From positions 1 through 64,000 of the forward strand of contig NZ_CALEMI010000113.1 in the NCBI RefSeq assembly GCF_937910895.1: a DNA stretch of 64,000 nt. The letters run 5' to 3'. The notes below the pieces were generated by a model. It saw only the letters and a list, made by a program, of their open reading frames with translations, did no database searches and was not told where the DNA came from. This document shows, piece by piece, positions 18,917 to 27,762 of the stretch (the first letter of the stretch is position 1; every line of letters begins with the position of its first letter). A program made the position numbers and the translations under genes. The stretch is from an uncultured Dokdonia sp. (GTDB lineage Bacteria > Bacteroidota > Bacteroidia > Flavobacteriales > Flavobacteriaceae).

Positions 18917-19247
18917 TGGGGAGTCCTATTTTTGCTTTACCCTGTGGCAATCCAAATACATTGCGAAGACTTTTGAAAAAGCAAAACTTCAGCAAGGAAT
19001 TATCAACCTATTAGAAGATCAAAAAAAAGAGTTACTCCTTTTGCAAGAAGTAAAAGACTCCACCATTCTATTTTTAGAAAAGAAAAATACCAATCAATCC
19101 CTAGTGATTGACAATAAGAATTTAGCCTATAAGGCGCTTGTAATAGATAATAAAGCACTCACTAAAAAAGTAAAAAGACAAGGATTTACAAACACCGTCT
19201 TTGGTGGGGCGATTCTCGTCTTGGTGGGAGTATTAATCATTAAATAA
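18828..19247 (+). CDS. secreted coiled-coil protein overlapping the i-spanin-like gene
   Basis: MKTLIVLITILLLSWSSFSQG signal-like N-term; 89-bp out-of-frame overlap; C-term TM. Confidence 0.45.
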   Translation: MKTLIVLITILLLSWSSFSQGLKPIVYPIDGESYFCFTLWQSKYIAKTFEKAKLQQGIINLLEDQKKELLLLQEVKDSTILFLEKKNTNQSLVIDNKNLAYKALVIDNKALTKKVKRQGFTNTVFGGAILVLVGVLIIK

Positions 19248-19253
19248 AAGCCT

Positions 19254-19694
19254 ATGTCAATTTCAGGATATCAAAGTGATGTAGCTCAAAATTCAGGCAC
19301 TCAAACATCACGTAATACTGTAACACTACAACAAATTTCACCAGAGCATTTAAGCCCAAGTCTTACACATTTACCTTCACAAAATACCTATAGTCTTATT
19401 AACGAAAATTTGATTGTCGCTAAAGACATTCGATTACTTCCTAATTCGCCTGAACTAGAAATTGGGGATTGGCTTGTAAGCCTGCCTGCCCCATTAGTAG
19501 ATCAAGGTGTTTATACAGGAACATTGTTTAGTGTACAGGGAAGTCAATTTTTCTATTCTATAGATATAGATGGAAGAGTCACTATAAGCGGAACATTTGT
19601 AAATGAACAAGATGAATTGATTTTAAATATAAACCCATACATCGTAGAGCTTCCGCTTCGGTTTAAAACCTTTGGGAATCCCGAATTATTTTAA
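19254..19694 (+). CDS. hypothetical beta-rich protein
   Basis: 146 aa, GDWLVSLPAPLVDQGVYTGTLFSVQGSQFFYSIDIDGRVTISGTF. Confidence 0.5.
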   Translation: MSISGYQSDVAQNSGTQTSRNTVTLQQISPEHLSPSLTHLPSQNTYSLINENLIVAKDIRLLPNSPELEIGDWLVSLPAPLVDQGVYTGTLFSVQGSQFFYSIDIDGRVTISGTFVNEQDELILNINPYIVELPLRFKTFGNPELF

Positions 19695-19739
19695 AGCAAT
19701 TAGGTGAGTCATCGCCGATAGAATTTAAAAATACACAAT

Positions 19740-20063
19740 ATGGATATTGCAAAAATCATTATTGTCATATTTAGCGCTACGGGGTTTTGGAAGCTCATAG
19801 AACTGTTAGTACAGTTTAAAGGTCAAAATCGCTTAAAAGATGCAGAGATACATAATTTACAAGTACAGGGCAATAGCCTAATCATCGAAAATTATAAGAT
19901 GTGGTCGGAGAATATGGAAAAACGATTAAAAGAGCTAGAAGATAAGAATACAGAAATGACTGAAATAATTACAGAACAGCGAAAAAAAATTGAAAAACTA
20001 GAAAAATATGTAGATCAATTAGAAGAAGAAATCAAACCTTATAGAACCACTACAGATGAATGA
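19740..20063 (+). CDS. N-terminal TM plus coiled-coil protein
   Basis: IIIVIFSATGFWKLIELL then MEKRLKELEDKNTEMTEIITEQRKKIEKLEKYVDQLEEEI. Confidence 0.5.
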   Translation: MDIAKIIIVIFSATGFWKLIELLVQFKGQNRLKDAEIHNLQVQGNSLIIENYKMWSENMEKRLKELEDKNTEMTEIITEQRKKIEKLEKYVDQLEEEIKPYRTTTDE

Positions 20064-20187
20064 TAAAAAAGGAAACACTTTTCTTAATGCCATTTTTGGG
20101 CTTTTTATGATTGCTAGCATTGTAAAGGTAAGTATGGATGTATGTGAGAAATTTAAAAAACGCAATGACGGTCTAAAGAAAGAATAA
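20056..20187 (+). CDS. 43-aa small membrane protein (not in ORF track)
   Basis: MNDKKGNTFLNAIFGLFMIASIVKVSMDVCEKFKKRNDGLKKE; overlaps preceding stop. Confidence 0.4.
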   Translation: MNDKKGNTFLNAIFGLFMIASIVKVSMDVCEKFKKRNDGLKKE

Positions 20188-20189
20188 AT

Positions 20190-20699
20190 ATGATATCTTC
20201 TTATAAACATATTTATGTAGGTATTGGAACAGTAGCACTCCTAGTGGGTGGTGCTGTTTTAGTACGTTATCTAACTAGATCAAAAACAAAGAGAGTGACA
20301 AGAACAGTTGACTTTTCTGTTTTTGACAGCAAGGATATCATTGGCTCTGGGCGCTGCATTGATAGGTCACTTTTGAAGCGATTACAACTCCTAGAAAAGA
20401 GAACAGGCTATCCAGTGCTTAAAAATATCAATTCAGCAGTACGGAGTCATTTTTGGAATAAAAAAGTGGGCGGAGTGAGTAATTCCGCCCATTTGATCAC
20501 GAAATGTAAAGCTGTTGATATTCACGCCCCCACGCAAACCATTCGTAATCTGTTGGTAGTTCAAGCATATAATCTTGGTTTTACTCGTATTGGGGTTGGT
20601 AAAACCTTTGTACATCTGGATGTAGATATGTCTAAAGCGCAATATGTGGCTTGGGGATATCCTTCAGGAACTTCCCCTGAAATCAATCCGTTTGTTTAA
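20190..20699 (+). CDS. membrane-anchored peptidase M15-like (D,D-carboxypeptidase) protein
   Basis: N-term TM; HLITKCKAVDIHAP... and FVHLDVD, M15A-like metal-ligand pattern. Confidence 0.6.
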   Translation: MISSYKHIYVGIGTVALLVGGAVLVRYLTRSKTKRVTRTVDFSVFDSKDIIGSGRCIDRSLLKRLQLLEKRTGYPVLKNINSAVRSHFWNKKVGGVSNSAHLITKCKAVDIHAPTQTIRNLLVVQAYNLGFTRIGVGKTFVHLDVDMSKAQYVAWGYPSGTSPEINPFV

Positions 20700-21196
20700 G
20701 GTTGAACATGAAGCTCTTTCTTAATGAGCAACTTGATAGTAATACTTATCTGTCCTAAATGGTATATAGCGTGATGAATTACGCCCTCTAGGGCAAATTC
20801 AAAAGGGTAGATGCTTTTATAGTTTTCTTCTCTATATGTCTTTTCTAACAGAGAATCATCCTTATCTCCAATAAGAACAATGATAGATAGAATACTTTTC
20901 TCATAGTCTTCTTTTAATTGTTTCCATCCAATCGTTTTAAGCTCTTCGTTAGATCGCCAATGTAAGGGTTGATATCTTTGTTGTAAATTAAAATGCACTC
21001 TTAGTTTATTAATAACTTCTATCTGTAAAGCTATTAGATGTCCTATAATTTCTGCAACACTGTGAAGCTCTGGTATGGGGCGTATAAATGCAGTATGATC
21101 AGAGATACCATCTATCTTTTCCATCACGTTTTGACCAACCCACAATGCTTTATAATTGATGGCTTCTAATTGTTGTGCGTAATACTGTATTGTCAT
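20696..21196 (-). CDS. DinB-superfamily protein
   Basis: HSVAEIIGHLIALQIEVINKL...GVIHHAIYHLGQISI, DinB-like His pattern. Confidence 0.65.
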   Translation of the reverse strand: MTIQYYAQQLEAINYKALWVGQNVMEKIDGISDHTAFIRPIPELHSVAEIIGHLIALQIEVINKLRVHFNLQQRYQPLHWRSNEELKTIGWKQLKEDYEKSILSIIVLIGDKDDSLLEKTYREENYKSIYPFEFALEGVIHHAIYHLGQISITIKLLIKKELHVQP

Positions 21197-21485
21197 GTTT
21201 ATTTTTCTTTAAAATATCATAGAACTATACCCAAAACTCCAATAGAAAATGTGATGCAATGACTTTGGATGTGATGGGCGGATAGTCCTACTTTTCGGGG
21301 TGAAAAACTCGATAAGAAACTATACCCAATAAGCGCTTTTTCTTCCCCTAAAAAGGCAGACTTAAAGGATATAGTATCAATCACTGAATTGAGTGTTTAA
21401 ATTACTAATCAACGACAAAATTAAATTAATAATAGTAATAAGTAGTGATCAAAACCCTCTCATTATATGGGTGTTTTGAACAGAT

Positions 21486-22274
21486 TTAAATGAATCCTCT
21501 TCTTCTAGCTTCTTCAATAAGCGCTCTTAAATCTTTATCTGGTACATCTAAAAATTCAAAGAGTGCTTTTTTCTTTTTTTCTACGCTAGTTTTGCCATAA
21601 GGTAATTGTGAAACTAAATAGTTCACTGTTGCCCCTAATGACAGTAGATATAACATTTTTCTATCTATATCATCTAAAATTTCTTTGTTAGTGAAATTCT
21701 TTCGGATCATTTCAAGGACTTTATTGCTGTAGAACGGTGTAGTAGAGTCTAAAACAGTTAGGATAGCTTCTGATAATAGCTTAGAGTTAGCATCATACTT
21801 AGTTAAAAAACCATCTGGATTAATATTTTTATATAAATTATAAAGCCTATAATCATCATCAAATGTTGTATTTATAATTATTTTAGGTCGTATAGAGAGT
21901 TTTTTATCAATCCATAGGCTGATGTCTTCTCCAGAATAAATATTAGCTTCAGGATACGGGGGCAAACGGATATCTAATAAAATAATATCGTAAACATTTT
22001 CTCCTTTTAGTTTAAGAATTGCCTCTTTGCATGATTTAGCAATATGAATGGTGAAACTATAATTAGGAAATGAATCTGAAGTATTGTTGAATATTAATTC
22101 ATACGATTCTATAATTAGGTTGTGGTCTTCAATAATTAATACTTTTAAATCCTTCGTAATCTCATCTATTTCAAAATCAACCTCGCTTGCGATAACTTTC
22201 AGATTTTCTTCATTAGTTACTGCATTTGCTGATATTAAATTTTCTAAAAACTCTTCTCCCCTTTTTATTTGCAT
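21486..22274 (-). CDS. response regulator
   Basis: LKVLIIEDHNLIIESY...YDIILLDIRLPP receiver; C-terminal helical output region. Confidence 0.75.
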   Translation of the reverse strand: MQIKRGEEFLENLISANAVTNEENLKVIASEVDFEIDEITKDLKVLIIEDHNLIIESYELIFNNTSDSFPNYSFTIHIAKSCKEAILKLKGENVYDIILLDIRLPPYPEANIYSGEDISLWIDKKLSIRPKIIINTTFDDDYRLYNLYKNINPDGFLTKYDANSKLLSEAILTVLDSTTPFYSNKVLEMIRKNFTNKEILDDIDRKMLYLLSLGATVNYLVSQLPYGKTSVEKKKKALFEFLDVPDKDLRALIEEARRRGFI

Positions 22275-22295
22275 TTTTCCCCTTATGTCATCTAT

Positions 22296-23087
22296 TTAAG
22301 TAATAATTTTCTCAATTTCTTCCATATTCTCCATCACATTTTTCTTTGAGTTTTTCCTAGACTCTATGTACTTATTGTTAGTGATTAGAAGTACAATAAG
22401 TTTTTCTATTCTTTTTGATGCTTTCAACCTAAATATTTCTTTATACGTTATAAATGACACAGTAGCCAAAGATGCTAATAAGGAAAATAGAATAAAGAAC
22501 AGAGGATATGTTTTGAGGGGGAAATCTTGGGAAGTCCAAAAGACCCAAAACATAAAATAAAAACTTATAGTGTAACAGGATATTTGTATCCAAAAAAACC
22601 AATTTTTAAGGTATTTATCTCTAGTATTAATTTTAAAAACTAGAAAACTAATGATAACGGATAGGAGAAGATATGGTAATCTAACGCCAAAGCCTATTAA
22701 AAAAGCTCTTAGAGTATTCCATCCAAAAACTCTATGTTGTTTAGCAAATTGTTGAAAGGCTTGATCATTATGTGTTATCGTTAGTTCTTTTTTGTTATTT
22801 AATTGATGTAGATTTAATAGATAATCACCTTTATCTATTAAATTATTTTCAAAATCACAAAAATTATCCGCTAACTGATTATCTATGTCTGCAATTTTTT
22901 GATTCAAATTTAGCTCGTAAGCTACTACCTTTTTATTTTTCTTTGGAAAATATATATGTAACAAAGGCGCAATAAATATCAATATTGCGCCTGTAACCAT
23001 TATTACTGTATTAATAACTTTCTTAAGCGTCGGGCTTTTCGTCTGGTTCTTCGTCTTTGTCTGATTGTGATAATTCTTGTTCTTCAT
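22296..23087 (-). CDS. multi-TM membrane protein
   Basis: Several TM segments and charged ends; upstream of the response regulator on the same strand. Confidence 0.6.
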   Translation of the reverse strand: MKNKNYHNQTKTKNQTKSPTLKKVINTVIMVTGAILIFIAPLLHIYFPKKNKKVVAYELNLNQKIADIDNQLADNFCDFENNLIDKGDYLLNLHQLNNKKELTITHNDQAFQQFAKQHRVFGWNTLRAFLIGFGVRLPYLLLSVIISFLVFKINTRDKYLKNWFFWIQISCYTISFYFMFWVFWTSQDFPLKTYPLFFILFSLLASLATVSFITYKEIFRLKASKRIEKLIVLLITNNKYIESRKNSKKNVMENMEEIEKIIT

Positions 23088-23175
23088 CTAGTGATACAGG
23101 TGTGCATGAGTTAAATAACGGTGTAAATACGGCTAATACTGATACTACAAACACAACTTTTAATACTTTTTTCAT
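23023..23175 (-). CDS. 50-aa lipoprotein-like peptide (not in ORF track)
   Basis: MKKVLKVVFVVSVLAVFTPLFNSCTPVSLDEEQELSQSDKDEEPDEKPDA: signal sequence, lipobox-like Cys, acidic tail. Confidence 0.55.
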   Translation of the reverse strand: MKKVLKVVFVVSVLAVFTPLFNSCTPVSLDEEQELSQSDKDEEPDEKPDA

Positions 23176-23778
23176 GATTCTATTTATTTTAAGATTAAAC
23201 ATCTTAGAAGATAAATGAATGATGATTTATTTACATAAATATAGTTTGCGTAGTTATCAAATTTTATTAACCGATTCTTATTGTGAAAGCAACCTTAAAC
23301 TTACATTTTTAATTTTACTTTTTATTATGGTATAACCGTAAAAATTTTATGGTTATATATTTAACTATCTTTTAGTTACAATATTTTTTATTTTACAATT
23401 TTACAAAAAAACAATGTATTATAAGTGGTCGAAAACCCCTCATTTTTTACGGTTTTAGACCACCTTTTATATTTTATTTTGACATAGTTTTGATTTCAGA
23501 ATTTCATCAAAAAAATTAAAGAAAGTTTAATTTCATAAAATACTATTAGGGGTAAAAAAAATTGTAAATCAAAACCAAGAGACTGAAAATAGAGTAAGAA
23601 TATTGTCTTGTTCTGAATTAAAACAAAGTCATTTATATGAATGTTTATTTTAAAAAAATATCGGAACTTAAAAATTTGACTATTAATTTTTTAAGTAAAA
23701 TTGACATCAATATATTGTTCAATATCAGCTATTTTAGATAAATTACTTAAAATAATTATCTATGTTTGTACTTGTAAA

Positions 23779-23813
23779 ATTGAAATAATTGTCAAGCTAA
23801 CGATTATTTCAAT
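23779..23813. promoter_or_regulatory. 11-bp inverted repeat ATTGAAATAAT...ATTATTTCAAT upstream of Rhs copy 1
   Basis: Perfect arms; identical element at 33253-33287. Confidence 0.35.
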
Positions 23814-23951
23814 ACATTTAAAAAGCACCACACCCCCTATTTTTTAATAACAGATACGTCTGCACATAGTTATATATCATAATGTTATGATACAAAACTA
23901 TGAGTTGGCTAATAAATTAGTATGTAAAATTTTAATTAACCGCAGTTACTT

Positions 23952-26900
23952 ATGAACACTCGTAATACCATTATTCTCTTTTTGTTACTTTTCTCTGCTT
24001 CATTATTTGCACAAGGACTAAGTCGTAATACAGAGTTTAGTCCTAAAAGCCCTGAAGTTGCTTCCATGCCAAGATTTGATAATCAAAGTATCAACGAGTA
24101 TACAGGGAAAGCTAATATTAATATTCCGTTAGTTTCACTTCCGTTTGACTTCACGTCTATTAATTTAAGTCTTAACTATGATTCAGGTGGAGTACGTACC
24201 GATCAAGAGGCAAGTTGGGTAGGTCTTGGCTGGAATATGACGGGTGTGCCTATTGTTACAAGAACAATTAATGGTAGTAGTGATATAGGTTCAAAAAAAA
24301 CACAACCAACAACACAAGGATATGCTCAAAACCAAGCAAATATTCCTGGGTATCCTAGCCCAAGTTTTATTCAATATCTTGAGGATTCTCCTTTAAGAGC
24401 CGCAGGTATGTTTGTCGACACTCAACCAGACATTTTTACGGCCAATTTACTTAACGGATCTGTTAAATTTCAGCTATCCAGAGGGGGTCCGTTGGATGAT
24501 TTCACAGGAATACTACTTGATGAAAGTAGAGCTGTTATTGAGTTTGATAATCAGTTAAAGAATTTTACAATTACAGACGATAGTGGGTATATATATCTTT
24601 TTGAAGATAAAGAATACGCATCAAACTTTTCTTATGCCAATCTTCAAGTACCATTATCTAGTGGGTATTGGAATTTTGAAGGACATAGCGGTGATTTTTC
24701 TTGGATTCTAGGCCAAGATATTAATACTATAACAAGTTGGTATATCACAAAGATTACCTCTCCAAATGGCATAGAAGTTAAGTTTAATTATTCAGGAGAA
24801 AAGTATGATCCAATGCGTGAATTCCTAAATAATTATACTCCTCATCTTATACTAAGTACTTCAAATGAATACACCATGAGTCAACTAGCGATCTGTGATG
24901 AAGGTGGGGCTGATTTAAACCCTGTTCCAAATGTTTCTAAACAATGGAGTAGAAGTATTCTTGAAGTTAAATATTTACAAGAAATTATTAATTTAAGTAC
25001 TGGAGAACGTATAGGCTTTAAACTAGGAGATAGAGATGATATAGTTGCCTATGACAAGACAAAACATCTATATGCTCAAAATACGGAAATACCTAATATT
25101 CCTATTGGAGCAGACAATAGAGCAAAACAAATCAATGCTATAGAACACTATTCTAATACTGGGGATATTATCAAACATATAGATTTTCATACTAGTTATT
25201 TCAACCAAGATGATGCTAATGAGGTGTATAAAGACAATTATTTAAGATTGAAATTGGACAAAGTATCTATCGACAACCAGAATTATAATTTTCAATATGA
25301 TAGCCCCAATGATTTACCAATAAAAACAACTACAGGAAGTGATTTCTGGGGTTTTTATAATGGTAGAGATAACGATATACGTAATCCCAGCATGGTATGG
25401 GATCAAACAATGTCAGCTTGGGCTAATTGTAATGGAAGTTTACCCTCTAGTTTTGCTTATAGTGGAGGGCATAAAGGGAGTTTGTTTTCATATGGAAAAA
25501 TAGGTTCTTTGACTAGAATTACATACCCAACCTCAGGATATACAACTTTCGATTATGAACCTAATACGATTACTATTGCTTCTAATTCTTCTAATGCTGA
25601 GTATAGACAATACACTTCGATGTATTTAGAAACGAATAATAATGAAATAGGATACCCTAAAAATGCAATTTCTCAAGGAAGTGAGACTTATGCGGTAGGT
25701 GGCTTAAGAGTTCAATCCATAAATAATTATGATAAAAATAATCAATTGGTAACTAAAACTGATTTTTCTTATGAAGTGGCTAATGGTCAAAATTTAGAGT
25801 CCAGCGGAGTATTAATGAATGATTTACTCTTTTATTATACTTTAGAAGATTGGATTCAAAATGATTATATCCAGTCTCATTTAAATATATCTAGCTCAAA
25901 TAAAGTATATCCAGTAAATAGTGCATTAGGGAGTCATATCGGTTATTCAAGAGTTGAGACGGCTAGATTTGACTTAGTTAACGGCCAGAACAATGGGAAA
26001 GTTATACATGAATTTATAAATAAACCAAATATAAGGCAACAGTCGACTTCTCAGAACCTCAATGCAACAGATGCAGCACCTGTAATTTTTGAAGAAGGAA
26101 ATGGACAACTCCTTAAAGAATATGTTTATGATGGTGATACCACACCTAAGCTAGTCAAAGAAACGATTAACACCTATCAAAATGTTAGTAGCCATGCAGG
26201 TTGGGCATGGAAACCCTATTATTCAGTTCTTAACCTTACTCTTTCAAATTATGGTACTGCTGTACAATTTGCTAAGGTTTTCGATTATTTTCGTTACGAT
26301 ACAAAGCGAACATATTCATTACTTACGGAGTCAGTTGTTAGAGATCATTTTGATAATAATGGAGTTATGGAGCGAATCACTTCTTATTCTTATACCAATA
26401 AACATCAATTACAAGAAAGGGTATTGACTTCAGCCCAAGATCCAAATTTTGAGTCAAAAGAATTACTGTATTATCCTAATTCGATTGAATTTGGGGTTGA
26501 TCAACTCAGTAGAATGTCAGCATTAGTTGATAGAAATAGGATAGGGAGTCCTGTATATCAGAGACGCTATAGAAACGGACGTTTTGTTGATCATAGCCTT
26601 TATACATTCAGTAATTTTGGGTCAAAAATACTCCCTAATACCCTTAAATATTCAAACACAGATGGTTCTTTTAATCAGATGGATACAGAAATTATCTATC
26701 TGTCTTACAATCCATATGGACGATTGAAAGAATATACTATAGAAGATGGTATCACCTCTAGATATGTATGGGGTAACGAATATTCAAATGTATTAGCTCG
26801 TATTGTAAATTATGATAGTAACTCCGTTGAGCCTGAAATGATAGTTGACCAAATGGTAATGGACAATCCTTCTTCTAATGAAACTTTAATTAGAGAGGAA

Positions 26901-27758
26901 ATTGACAAAATTCGTGATCATCAAGATTATTCAAATAGCTTTATAACAGACTATAATTATATCTCTGGTATTGGAGTAAATAAAATACGAAATGAGCGAG
27001 AGGAGAATATGTTTTATGAATATGACCCTAATGAACGATTACAAAAAGTAAGGGATTATCAAGGGAATCTTCTTCAAGAATATTCATATAACAATACAAA
27101 TAATGAAAATATTTGTTTAGATTGTTTACCTACTCTAGATGTATCGTCAAACGTAGGATATGAAGCTTATGTAAATCAAAATATAATTTTTTCGCTTTCT
27201 ATTCCTTCTGGTCAGTCTTCTATCTCAAAATGGATAGTATATTATGGAGATGATTATATAGATAAAGGGTCTGGAGCTCCCCCATCTTCGTTTAACTATA
27301 CTTTTCACAGTACAGGATTAAAACCTATTCGAATCTTCACATATCATAGTAATGGACAGGTATTATCGGGGAATATAAATGTGAGAGTTTATAATGGAGC
27401 GATTCCTGGAGGAGACGTTTTCTTTGATAATATTGTAACACAAAGTGAGAGTCAAAAAACAGCTACCTTAACAGGAGACGTAGGATCAGTAGTTTCCTAT
27501 TCAATTGTACATGGAGGTGATAATACTGGAAATCATACAGGATTTGTTTCTATTGGTGGACAAGCTTTTAATACAACAACGGGACAAAGTTTTTCGGGAC
27601 AAATAACACTTACAAATGGAACTGCTAATTGTGTTATTAATAATTATGGGGGTGGCTCAAACTCTGGAGTATCATCAGTCAATGTAACATTGACCACAAC
27701 AAGTATTGGTCAAACAGCAAGCCCAAGTTCAATTAATATAACACGCTCATACTTCTAG
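23952..27758 (+). CDS. secreted YD/Rhs-associated protein (first half of the two-gene Rhs module), copy 1
   Basis: Signal peptide MNTRNTIILFLLLFSASLFAQG; GLGWNMTGVPIVTRTINGSS; YD-like LQKVRDYQGNLLQEYSYNN; C-terminal PKD/Ig-like region. Confidence 0.75.
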   Translation: MNTRNTIILFLLLFSASLFAQGLSRNTEFSPKSPEVASMPRFDNQSINEYTGKANINIPLVSLPFDFTSINLSLNYDSGGVRTDQEASWVGLGWNMTGVPIVTRTINGSSDIGSKKTQPTTQGYAQNQANIPGYPSPSFIQYLEDSPLRAAGMFVDTQPDIFTANLLNGSVKFQLSRGGPLDDFTGILLDESRAVIEFDNQLKNFTITDDSGYIYLFEDKEYASNFSYANLQVPLSSGYWNFEGHSGDFSWILGQDINTITSWYITKITSPNGIEVKFNYSGEKYDPMREFLNNYTPHLILSTSNEYTMSQLAICDEGGADLNPVPNVSKQWSRSILEVKYLQEIINLSTGERIGFKLGDRDDIVAYDKTKHLYAQNTEIPNIPIGADNRAKQINAIEHYSNTGDIIKHIDFHTSYFNQDDANEVYKDNYLRLKLDKVSIDNQNYNFQYDSPNDLPIKTTTGSDFWGFYNGRDNDIRNPSMVWDQTMSAWANCNGSLPSSFAYSGGHKGSLFSYGKIGSLTRITYPTSGYTTFDYEPNTITIASNSSNAEYRQYTSMYLETNNNEIGYPKNAISQGSETYAVGGLRVQSINNYDKNNQLVTKTDFSYEVANGQNLESSGVLMNDLLFYYTLEDWIQNDYIQSHLNISSSNKVYPVNSALGSHIGYSRVETARFDLVNGQNNGKVIHEFINKPNIRQQSTSQNLNATDAAPVIFEEGNGQLLKEYVYDGDTTPKLVKETINTYQNVSSHAGWAWKPYYSVLNLTLSNYGTAVQFAKVFDYFRYDTKRTYSLLTESVVRDHFDNNGVMERITSYSYTNKHQLQERVLTSAQDPNFESKELLYYPNSIEFGVDQLSRMSALVDRNRIGSPVYQRRYRNGRFVDHSLYTFSNFGSKILPNTLKYSNTDGSFNQMDTEIIYLSYNPYGRLKEYTIEDGITSRYVWGNEYSNVLARIVNYDSNSVEPEMIVDQMVMDNPSSNETLIREEIDKIRDHQDYSNSFITDYNYISGIGVNKIRNEREENMFYEYDPNERLQKVRDYQGNLLQEYSYNNTNNENICLDCLPTLDVSSNVGYEAYVNQNIIFSLSIPSGQSSISKWIVYYGDDYIDKGSGAPPSSFNYTFHSTGLKPIRIFTYHSNGQVLSGNINVRVYNGAIPGGDVFFDNIVTQSESQKTATLTGDVGSVVSYSIVHGGDNTGNHTGFVSIGGQAFNTTTGQSFSGQITLTNGTANCVINNYGGGSNSGVSSVNVTLTTTSIGQTASPSSINITRSYF

Positions 27759-27762
27759 AACT

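Noticed and set aside
20696-21196. DinB-like protein as a provirus cargo or SOS polymerase
   Set aside because: DinB-superfamily fold here is the YfiT/DinB four-helix type, not DNA polymerase IV; opposite strand, likely host gene at the boundary.
26182-26427. 81-aa ORF inside Rhs gene 1 (and copy at 35656)
   Set aside because: Out-of-frame shadow ORF duplicated only because the region is duplicated.
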